DNA of 20,166 bases, from IMG/VR virus record IMGVR_UViG_3300036792_000086, positions 1 to 20,166 of that record; one strand, 5' to 3'. The position numbers and the translations under genes are program-made. The stretch's first letter is position 1. Every line of letters begins with the position of its first letter. This document shows positions 12,431 through 19,126 of the stretch, one piece after another. The notes below the pieces were generated by a model, which was given only the letters and a program-made list of their open reading frames with translations, searched no databases and was not told where the DNA came from. The DNA is from a virus.

Positions 12431-14922
12431 GACCTCTTCTGAGCTTCTAGGAAGCCTTCACGCACTTGCGCGGGGCTAAGGTAGTCAACCGCCCACGGGT
12501 GCCCCTTCTCGACGTACAGGCGCGGCCGTGCGCCGTCGGCAAGGGGTATATCGAGCATGCCCTCGGCGCCGAGGCTCGGGTGCGGGACATACCCTAATGA
12601 CATAACGAGACCCTTGCGGGCGTTGCGCGGTATGGCCTTGTCTCGGCCGCACCGGGCAAGTAGGAAGTCAACGGCTTGGCTCGATATCCAGCCGTTGCGG
12701 AAGCCGTCATGCTGCTGTTTGATCGCCTCGACGAGTTCCTGTTCAATGCCGCCTAGGCTTGCGGTCGCGGCGTGCGTGGTCGAGGTCGTGTTCGGTGCCT
12801 CGATACAGCCAACAGCCGGGTTCAACTCGTCGGGTATATCGTAGCTCATGAGGTAGTCGTACACCATGGCGGCCCCGTCTTGACCCCACAGCCACGCGTT
12901 GAGCCCGATGAAGTACGGCTTGGTGAGGCCGTCGCGGGCCTTGTCCGCTTTGGTCTGTTGGGCACAGAAGAACGCCGCGTAACGGCGCTCGTCGAGGTCG
13001 ATGCGTATGCCGTTCTGATGGTTCGAGAACAACATACCGTTAAAGCAAATTTCCTTCATCGACTTCGGCCCGTACATGGGGCGGATTTCCAGGCGTTCGG
13101 CTGTTACGAGTTGCTTTAGGATTTCCTCGAACTCGCGCTTGTCATCGTTGTACATTTCGTCGATGACCAACAGTAGCTTGCCGACGAGGTGCTCGTTGAA
13201 CTTCTCGCCTAGCTGGTCTGCCTTGGCCCAATGCGTGTAGCGATGCGAGGTGCAATACTCCATTACCTTGCCTATGGTCGTCTTGCCGTTGCCTTTCGTA
13301 CCCTGGACGAACGGCCACCATGTGAACTTGCGGCCGAGGTTTTGGACGCACGCGGCCATGTAACACAACAATATAGTTGCGTCTTGGCCGTCCGGTAGCA
13401 TCTTGCGCACGAGTTCGAGGAAGGGCGTCGGATCACCTTGCACCCGGCGAATGTTGGCCGGCTGATACATGTTAATTTCGTCGCGGCCTTCACGGGTGCG
13501 CTTCGTGCCACACGCTTCGCGCGGGTTGAAGTATTGCGTGTGCACCCGTGGGAAACGGTGTATCTCCGACAGCGTGTAGGCGTCCCACGCGCTCTTGGTC
13601 GGTTTCTGCCCGTCCGCTACCATCGCGAACAGCGGGCCGCCAAACATAGAGTCGAACCGTTCCTTGGTGACGGTCGAGCCGTCTAGTATCTGAATCGCGT
13701 GTATGTCCTGCACATAACAGTAGCCCTCGAAAATCTGTTTCATCATTGCGATGTTGCAATACTCGCCCACGGGCGGTAGCTCGCCGGGCTTGAGCAACTT
13801 ATCAACGATCTTAGGCGGCCCCGAGGGCACCGCCATTTCAACGGTGATCATTCCAGGCGGTGCCGGAACTGAGGGCGGGGCGGGAATTTGAGGGGGCGAG
13901 GGCGCCGGCTGACTACTATCCGGCGCGGTTGGAAGCTCTTGACCGGGGTTAGCGGTTTGTACGAGCTTGGGTTCACTATACCACTCGTGTTGAGTTCCGC
14001 AAGCGCTAAGGATCGTGCGCGGGAGGTAGTCGGGCCGGTCCCATTTGTCGCGGACGAGCGCTGACTGTTTCATCATCCGCAACATTCGCTCGCAATCGTT
14101 GCCGGTCCAGAACGCTAGGTGATTGGCCAAGGCTTGGTCGGCCGCCGAACCGTCCCATTGGCTGTAGCTGTTCTGTGAGGGGAACGCCTTCGCCAGCGTT
14201 TCGGCCTCGGCCCGCCATAGGTCGCTAAACGCCGCCCCGCCGCCGAAGACAGCCTTGAGGGCGATAGACCGAGTAGCGCGGGCGACGAGTTGCGCGTCGT
14301 CTGTGGGACCTTTCCAGGCGGCCACAGGTGCCGTTGTCCACTCGACCCCGTGCTCGGCTTCCTCGTGTTCGGGGAAGTATTCGCCGAGGAACGCCCCGAG
14401 GGCCTTGGTGCAGTCCGCTAGGATGTTCCCGGCGGCCTCGTCGCCCGTCAAGGCCATGAACCGGGCCTTGGTGTAAGCCTCCATTCGATAGAGCTTGTTC
14501 CGGGTCCCGTGGGCGAACGAGCCCGTGTAGGACCCGAAGACGTGCCGGCCGGTGGCCGATAGCGAGGTTTCGCGGTACGCCTCGGGAAAGCGGCCCTCGA
14601 AGCTCACAACGTGAGCCATCCAACCGCCATGGGTCTCGCGGCACCCGTCAAAGTCGAGCGCGAATATCCCGCAGCCCTCGTGAATGACAAGGCCGACGCC
14701 GTAGCTGAGCACGCCGGGCGGCTTCGCAAGGTTCCATTGATCCGCCCACGACTTCGCCTCGTGCGGCAACATCCAATTAGAACGGTCTTGACCGTCTATG
14801 TTGCCGCCGGTCGTCGGGTGCGTAGGGAGTTTGTCGGTCTTGCCGTCTTCGCGCGGTACGGCACGGTAGAGGATAAACATGACACGCGTTGCGAGCGCGT
14901 CAAGCAATAGAGTATTCTTCAT
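12427..14922 (-). CDS. Primase-helicase, primase-polymerase plus DUF5906 helicase
   Basis: This 831-residue protein initiates and drives phage replication. The N-terminal part (about 1-180) looks like a primase-polymerase: D90-F-D92 in IFALDFDG and SLSATGRHVFG (120-130), the S-x-G-x-H type motif. A Pro-rich linker lies around residues 325-355. The C-terminal superfamily 3-like ATPase has Walker A GTKGNGKTT (541-549) and Walker B LLLVIDEM (D588-E589), with GMLFSNHQNG and DLDERRYAAFF further on, matching DUF5906 phage helicases. The order is reminiscent of the NrS-1 phage polymerase. No DnaA-like or separate primase is in the window. No SD precedes the ATG. It follows the TetR-like gene by 61 nt and is probably expressed from that promoter. 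Confidence 0.88.
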   Translation of the reverse strand: MKNTLLLDALATRVMFILYRAVPREDGKTDKLPTHPTTGGNIDGQDRSNWMLPHEAKSWADQWNLAKPPGVLSYGVGLVIHEGCGIFALDFDGCRETHGGWMAHVVSFEGRFPEAYRETSLSATGRHVFGSYTGSFAHGTRNKLYRMEAYTKARFMALTGDEAAGNILADCTKALGAFLGEYFPEHEEAEHGVEWTTAPVAAWKGPTDDAQLVARATRSIALKAVFGGGAAFSDLWRAEAETLAKAFPSQNSYSQWDGSAADQALANHLAFWTGNDCERMLRMMKQSALVRDKWDRPDYLPRTILSACGTQHEWYSEPKLVQTANPGQELPTAPDSSQPAPSPPQIPAPPSVPAPPGMITVEMAVPSGPPKIVDKLLKPGELPPVGEYCNIAMMKQIFEGYCYVQDIHAIQILDGSTVTKERFDSMFGGPLFAMVADGQKPTKSAWDAYTLSEIHRFPRVHTQYFNPREACGTKRTREGRDEINMYQPANIRRVQGDPTPFLELVRKMLPDGQDATILLCYMAACVQNLGRKFTWWPFVQGTKGNGKTTIGKVMEYCTSHRYTHWAKADQLGEKFNEHLVGKLLLVIDEMYNDDKREFEEILKQLVTAERLEIRPMYGPKSMKEICFNGMLFSNHQNGIRIDLDERRYAAFFCAQQTKADKARDGLTKPYFIGLNAWLWGQDGAAMVYDYLMSYDIPDELNPAVGCIEAPNTTSTTHAATASLGGIEQELVEAIKQQHDGFRNGWISSQAVDFLLARCGRDKAIPRNARKGLVMSLGYVPHPSLGAEGMLDIPLADGARPRLYVEKGHPWAVDYLSPAQVREGFLEAQKRS

Positions 14923-14983
14923 CGCGTCAGGTGCGGAGTGTTAGGCCCGGCGTTGCTGTGCGGCTTCGTCGGGTCTCTTTTGT

Positions 14984-15268
14984 TTACTTGCCGGCGATAT
15001 GCGCTGCAACCCGCTCTTTCAACGCGGGGGCCAACCTCCTAACTGCGGGGTGCCTGATAGCTCGCGCTTGCGCGATCACCTCTACGACTTCGTTTTGCAC
15101 CGCGTACTCCACAACGGCGTTGCGCAAGGCGTCCATGGTATCGAAATGATAGTTCACTGTGCCGACGGCGCACTCGGCGACGTGGGCGACTTCAACGCGA
15201 GTCACCGCACTGAGGCCGAGGCCCTTAGCGATGGCTACTGCGCACACTAGGATTTCATCTTTTAACAT
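14984..15268 (-). CDS. Minimal TetR-like regulator, 94 residues
   Basis: Residues 23-42 (TRVEVAHVAECAVGTVNYHF) match the TetR-family helix-turn-helix, with the typical ending 'G-T-V-N-Y-H-F'. The family is normally about 200 residues with a ligand-binding domain; this protein stops at 94, leaving only one or two helices after the HTH (NAVVEYAVQNEVVEVIAQARA). Short TetR-like proteins of this type occur in other phages. Its promoter contains TGACGC-CG-GTGTCA, a variant of the dispersed operator, so autoregulation is likely. I infer that it binds all the copies. The ATG lies only about ten nt after the -10 box and has no SD, so translation may be leaderless. Binding to that site has not been shown. 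Confidence 0.82.
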   Translation of the reverse strand: MLKDEILVCAVAIAKGLGLSAVTRVEVAHVAECAVGTVNYHFDTMDALRNAVVEYAVQNEVVEVIAQARAIRHPAVRRLAPALKERVAAHIAGK

Positions 15269-15277
15269 GGGGGACCT

Positions 15278-15307
15278 ACGTTACTTTAAAACTGACGCCG
15301 GTGTCAA
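15278..15307 (-). promoter_or_regulatory. Autoregulatory operator-promoter of the TetR-like gene
   Basis: On the minus strand TTGACA (15307-15302), a perfect -35, is followed by an 18-nt spacer and TAACGT (15283-15278). The operator TGACGC-CG-GTGTCA (15293-15306) covers the -35 and part of the spacer. One half-site carries a T in place of C and so may bind less tightly, as is usual for autoregulation. The VRR-NUC stop codon is inside the -35. Confidence 0.7.
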
Positions 15308-15795
15308 AGGACGCCGGTGCGATTGGTGATTAGGGCACGACCGCCCGCGCTATTGATCGCGTAGGCCCATTTCTCTTGCGCTATCTCTTCGAGTGTGCCG
15401 CTGTACTTCCAGTCGCCGGCCTTGGCCTCGACCGAGAGAAAGCGGCCAACCTTGTAACCGGGCAAGCCGAGCGCTATGGCTTCTAACACCATTTCCATAG
15501 TAACAAACAGGGTTTCGAGCCCGATAAGATCGGCCGACTTCACAACATCGCCGAGCTTCTTAGAGTCGTTGGCTAACCCGTAGCGCACGAAGTTCCCCGA
15601 CTCCATACGACCGGCGCCTCGGTTGTTGCGAAAGAGAAGCTTGCCGAGGCGCGCGGCTTCCAACCGTAGGTCACGCTGTACGCCGGCTTCCGGGGTTGTA
15701 TCCTCGGATGCACCAAAGTACATGGACGTGTCGCGAAGCTCTTTCAACGCCTCGGGCGGCACGCGCCATTTAATGACCCATTCTAGGAAAGTCAC
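15304..15795 (-). CDS. VRR-NUC family nuclease
   Basis: This 163-residue protein belongs to the PD-(D/E)xK superfamily and is likely to process branched or recombination DNA. E46 in RLEAARLG, D89 in KSADLIG, E123-A-K125 in FLSVEAKAG and Q140 in EIAQEKW line up with the catalytic order of VRR-NUC proteins, and the N-terminal half also carries the FRNNRGAG element. I place the start at GTG 15795, overlapping the stop of the upstream gene (GTGA), rather than at TTG 15828, which adds 11 residues. It lies with a helicase and Spo11-like protein in one leftward operon, which supports a role in recombination or replication. The stop lies in the next promoter's -35. Confidence 0.8.
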   Translation of the reverse strand: MTFLEWVIKWRVPPEALKELRDTSMYFGASEDTTPEAGVQRDLRLEAARLGKLLFRNNRGAGRMESGNFVRYGLANDSKKLGDVVKSADLIGLETLFVTMEMVLEAIALGLPGYKVGRFLSVEAKAGDWKYSGTLEEIAQEKWAYAINSAGGRALITNRTGVL

Positions 15796-16049
15796 GGGTT
15801 GCGCCGCTTGTGCTGATGCATCGCCCAAATACGCATGTTGCTGGCTATGTCCATGGCCTCGGCGTACTTCTTCTGTTGCAACGTAGACATGTTATTCCAG
15901 CCGCCTTTGCTCACGATGTAGTCGCGCGCCCACGCTGCCACGGCGGCCGGCGCGTTCTCGTCGTTGGCGCGCAAGACGAACAGCGGCTCGTCGTCGGCGG
16001 CTTTGTTGAGGCAAGAGGTCTGTGTTGCAAGTTCGTCGCGTTTGAGCAT
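15792..16049 (-). CDS. Small phage protein with EPLFVLRA motif
   Basis: This is an 85-residue protein. The segment DDEPLFVLRANDENAPAA is shared in part with the neighbouring 16059-16271 protein (NNEPIFVLRAINWKAAL), so the two are likely tandem paralogs. The motif 'EP(I/V)FVLRA' is frequent in small phage proteins of unknown role. The C-terminal half is helical (YAEAMDIASNMRIWAM). AGGAA precedes ATG 16049. The stop overlaps the VRR-NUC start. Confidence 0.75.
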   Translation of the reverse strand: MLKRDELATQTSCLNKAADDEPLFVLRANDENAPAAVAAWARDYIVSKGGWNNMSTLQQKKYAEAMDIASNMRIWAMHQHKRRNP

Positions 16050-16058
16050 GTTGGGTTC

Positions 16059-16271
16059 CTAGAATGGTATGTCGGTCTCGTTTAAGAACTCTTTCATTTC
16101 CAACGCGGCGGCAATCAATTGCTCCGCCGTCCGATTCGGGTCCTTATTCAACACGGCAATGATAAGCGCCGCTTTCCAATTGATCGCCCGCAAGACGAAT
16201 ATAGGCTCGTTGTTGTCGGCTTGGTTCCAGTCGCTTTGCGGGTTGAGAATCTGTTGCGCTTTTGTGCTCAT
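16059..16271 (-). CDS. Small phage protein with EPIFVLRA motif, paralog of neighbour
   Basis: This is a 70-residue protein starting at ATG 16271, overlapping the helicase stop (ATGA). MSTKAQQILNPQSDWNQAD precedes NNEPIFVLRA, which matches the next gene's motif, and the tail is helical (AEQLIAAALEMKEFLNE). The frame is open upstream but runs through the helicase gene. The role is unknown; conserved location beside a helicase and nuclease suggests an accessory factor of that module. Confidence 0.72.
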   Translation of the reverse strand: MSTKAQQILNPQSDWNQADNNEPIFVLRAINWKAALIIAVLNKDPNRTAEQLIAAALEMKEFLNETDIPF

Positions 16272-17980
16272 GCTGCCGCCGCTTCTACAACGTTGTTGGC
16301 TGTTAGGTCTTTCTGTATGCGCGTCGCGAGCCCGTCGGCCTCGCCCGTGCCGAGCGTGCAAGCCGTCACCACATCGACGCCGTAGGTAAGGTAAAACCTT
16401 TTCTGCGCCGTGCGCAAGTCTTCGCCTAGATGAATTCGCCAACCGCCCCATATCGCCATGATGTGGCGCAACGAGGCTTGGTGCCGCTGTCGGTTGTAAT
16501 GGTTCTTGACTATCGCGCCGCCGACTACGCCCTCGAAGACTTGGGGCGGCGGCCCGTCGAGCTTCGTAATCTCGTTCTGCAAGGCCACCAGAACGGCCGG
16601 GTCGAGCAACACCATGTCACCATCGACGTGCTCGGGCAACGAGCGCCCGGCAATCTCGGGGGTATGGCCGCAGTAGGGGCACGAGGTGTAGAACCGCTCG
16701 TAAGGCTTCGTGCACTTCACACACGGGCGCAACGAGTCGGCCCCGGCGCGAATCCGCACCCGGCTTTCGCGGTCGTCGAGCGTGTAGGCTTGGCGCGAAC
16801 ATGGGCGGCCGTGCCATTGGGCGAAGTAACACGTGTTGCCAACGTGGTCTATGACAATTGCTTTCGGCTTCGACGAGGTTGCAATACGAGCGAGGCGTTC
16901 CCAATCCGAAAGATTTCCCCACGTGCGCGCCTCGTCATCGCTAACCAAGACTCGAAGCGCGCGGCCAATCTGTTGTGCGAACACTTGAAAGCTCGCCGTT
17001 CGACGCGCCAGCGAGACAACCTCGATAGCAGGCACGTCAACACCTTCTCCCAAACAGTCCACGGAAACGAGTTGCAATATCTTGCGCTCTCGGAACATGC
17101 GCATGAACTGGCCGCGTACGGTGATAGGTGTCTTTGCCGTAATGATTTCAGCCGGCACACCCGCCGCGTTGTACGCCGCCGCGATCTTTTTCGCTTCTTC
17201 AATATCAACGGCAAAGGTAACTCCTAACTTCCCGTAGGCTAGCTCTAGGTACTTCTTGACCACATCGCCGACGAGGCGCTTTGACTGGTGAGTAGCGGCG
17301 CGAAGCTGCGGCAACACGAGGTCGCCGGTTGCGGGGCTTATCTCAACTTCGCTAAAGTCAACATCGCTCTCAGGACAATAGATATCGTAGTCAGTAAGGA
17401 AGCCGCGATTAATAAGCTCGCGGCAAGTAGGACCCAATACCAACCGGTCAACCAAACCTGAAGCATGGCGGCCAAGGCCGTTACCATCAGCCCTGTAAGC
17501 GTGGGCAGTAAGAAACAGCCCGCGAGAATTAGGGAACATGGCGAACGCCTTGCCCCATTTGTTAGCTGTAAGTACATGGTGCCCCTCGTCGATGACGGTT
17601 AGACCAACCTGATTGAACCAACGATCTTTGGTGTCGAGCTTGAGCGAGTCAACTCCCGCTACGCGCACCTCGGAGCGGGAGTTGTAACGGGAGTAACCAT
17701 GTGTCTCATGGTGTAGACGGATAATCTGTTGTTGTATCTTCTTAGGTGCAATGATGCCGTGATAGATGCCTTCGCGATTCAACGCCAACGAGACTTGAGA
17801 CACAAGCTCTTGCCGGTGTGCAATGGCGCATGTCGGGCGGTTCATCTTCTGAATCGTGCTACCCATGAGCACGGTTTTACCGCCCCCCGTGGGCAACACC
17901 GGCATGACGTTCATTACGTTGGGCTCGTGCCAAGCCTCAAATGTGCCGTTCTCTACCTCGGCTTGGAAGTCGCGTAGCAC
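16268..17980 (-). CDS. SF2 DNA helicase (DEAD/DEAH-like) with zinc ribbon
   Basis: This 570-residue protein starts at GTG 17980, which overlaps the previous stop as TAGTG and places MLRDFQ at the expected N-terminal helicase position. A longer version from 18034 would overlap the zinc-ribbon gene. Motif I is PTGGGKT (30-36), motif II DEGH (131-134), motif V region GEGVDVP and motif VI QQIGRALR. Motif III reads LTAHAYRADG rather than the usual LTATPxRxDG. A zinc ribbon CVKC...CPYC follows the helicase core, and the C-terminus is a separate basic and helical region. It likely unwinds or remodels DNA during phage replication or recombination. The next gene is coupled by ATGA. Confidence 0.88.
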   Translation of the reverse strand: MLRDFQAEVENGTFEAWHEPNVMNVMPVLPTGGGKTVLMGSTIQKMNRPTCAIAHRQELVSQVSLALNREGIYHGIIAPKKIQQQIIRLHHETHGYSRYNSRSEVRVAGVDSLKLDTKDRWFNQVGLTVIDEGHHVLTANKWGKAFAMFPNSRGLFLTAHAYRADGNGLGRHASGLVDRLVLGPTCRELINRGFLTDYDIYCPESDVDFSEVEISPATGDLVLPQLRAATHQSKRLVGDVVKKYLELAYGKLGVTFAVDIEEAKKIAAAYNAAGVPAEIITAKTPITVRGQFMRMFRERKILQLVSVDCLGEGVDVPAIEVVSLARRTASFQVFAQQIGRALRVLVSDDEARTWGNLSDWERLARIATSSKPKAIVIDHVGNTCYFAQWHGRPCSRQAYTLDDRESRVRIRAGADSLRPCVKCTKPYERFYTSCPYCGHTPEIAGRSLPEHVDGDMVLLDPAVLVALQNEITKLDGPPPQVFEGVVGGAIVKNHYNRQRHQASLRHIMAIWGGWRIHLGEDLRTAQKRFYLTYGVDVVTACTLGTGEADGLATRIQKDLTANNVVEAAAA

Positions 17981-18153
17981 TATACGAGGTCCGGGTGCGG
18001 GCTTTCGCCGTACGAGCCGCCGCACACGGGGCACACATAGAACCTGTCTTCAAACCCGCCCTTGACCAACAAGGGGTAGATAGGTTCGCCGGCCTCAGTA
18101 AACCCGGTACGACACCGGGTACAATTCTTTGTAGGTATGCAAGGGTTGCACAT
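17980..18153 (-). CDS. Small zinc-ribbon protein, 57 residues
   Basis: The start ATG 18153 overlaps the Spo11-like stop (TAATG). Cys pairs in NCTRCRTG and YVCPVCGGS form a four-Cys zinc ribbon separated by about 27 residues; an additional Cys pair lies at the very start (MCNPC). It overlaps the helicase start by one nt. Such mini zinc ribbons often act as DNA- or protein-binding accessories; the position between the Spo11-like and helicase genes suggests a partner of one of them. Confidence 0.7.
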   Translation of the reverse strand: MCNPCIPTKNCTRCRTGFTEAGEPIYPLLVKGGFEDRFYVCPVCGGSYGESPHPDLV

Positions 18154-19040
18154 TACACGAAGCTCTCGGCGGCCTTGCGGATACGCTCTTGCACGTCTTC
18201 GACCTTGCGCTCGTCGGCTTCCCATTGCCCGTCGTCGATGCGCGCCTGTATTTCCGACTCAACAAGGTTGACAAGGTACTCGGGCGGTAGCGCATCGAGT
18301 TCCCACGACTCGTTGCCGAACTGTTCCATGTACTGTTGGAACCGAGAGTCGGTCGTCTTGGCCGGGTTCGGCGGCGGGCTGCGTTCCTGTATCTGGTCCA
18401 TGGTGAGGGCGAGCCGCACAAGCTCGACGCGGTGCTCGCGGTCGCGGGAGAACATCGCAATGCGTTCCTGTAGATCGCGGGTCATGTCTATGCCGCTCGG
18501 GTCGTGGTCGCCGAGGTGCAGAATCGTAACGTCTTGGTCGTCCATGTGCGGCATGATGTCTTCGACGGCGAAGTCGCGCAACACGGTGCAACTCGGATAC
18601 CCGCGCGCCGCGAGTATCGGCGTATCGTACTTGTTGCATGTTGGAGTTAGGACGCCTACTAGAGCTTCCTTCTCGATGATAACGAACACCCGGCGGGGTT
18701 GGCGCCGCCACATGTCGATGTGAAACGAGCTAGCGGCGGCCTCAAGAATCTCAGCCCCGTTGCCCCAACGCTGGCGGCGTACGAAGTCGCGCGTTCTATC
18801 CTCGATGGCCGACCAGTCCATGAGGCCGGCGATACGGGCGTCGTTGGCGATGCTGGTCACTCGCTTGTAGCTCTTTTGCGAGTTCTCGATTATGTCGCGT
18901 GCCACTAGCTGGTAGTAAAGCTGTCGAATGGTGAGCACGAAGCCTTGGGCGACGTACTTCTCGATAATCTCGTTCATCGTGTCGATGAGCGCGAGGGTTT
19001 TATCCCCGAAATTGAAGTAGCGGTACTTTTCCGTTGCCAT
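18153..19040 (-). CDS. Spo11/topoisomerase VI-A-like protein (Mini-A-like)
   Basis: This is a 295-residue protein. LTIRQLYYQLVARD (36-49) matches the 5Y-CAP active-site segment with candidate catalytic Tyr42 or Tyr43. A TOPRIM domain follows: FVIIEKEAL with E123, AARGYPS, and LHLGDHDPSG with D178-x-D180, the metal-binding acidic pair. Together these mark the topoisomerase VI A / Spo11 family that cuts double-stranded DNA through a phosphotyrosyl link. No GHKL ATPase B subunit is in the window. That, and the short length compared with about 370 residues in Topo VI-A, fits the 'Mini-A' class described in mobile elements. ATG 19040 is preferred to 19124, which overlaps the divergent promoter region. 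It heads the leftward helicase-nuclease operon. Activity is unproven. Confidence 0.85.
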   Translation of the reverse strand: MATEKYRYFNFGDKTLALIDTMNEIIEKYVAQGFVLTIRQLYYQLVARDIIENSQKSYKRVTSIANDARIAGLMDWSAIEDRTRDFVRRQRWGNGAEILEAAASSFHIDMWRRQPRRVFVIIEKEALVGVLTPTCNKYDTPILAARGYPSCTVLRDFAVEDIMPHMDDQDVTILHLGDHDPSGIDMTRDLQERIAMFSRDREHRVELVRLALTMDQIQERSPPPNPAKTTDSRFQQYMEQFGNESWELDALPPEYLVNLVESEIQARIDDGQWEADERKVEDVQERIRKAAESFV

Positions 19041-19057
19041 TGCGTTGACCCCATGAG

Positions 19058-19086
19058 TTGACGGCTCGGTCAGTTTTGTGCAAACT
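19058..19086 (+). promoter_or_regulatory. Degenerate operator-promoter of the 19127 gene
   Basis: TTGACG (19058-19063), 17 nt and CAAACT (19081-19086) form a candidate promoter. TGAC-N6-GTCA (19059-19072) has the same outer half-sites and spacing as the dispersed operator but a different interior (9 of 14 positions), and it is also followed by GTTTT. It may be a weak operator or an eroded one. The stretch also separates the divergent Spo11-like gene. Confidence 0.5.
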
Positions 19087-19126
19087 GGCCGTCCTGTCAA
19101 GTATGCAACCGGGAGATACCGCACAC

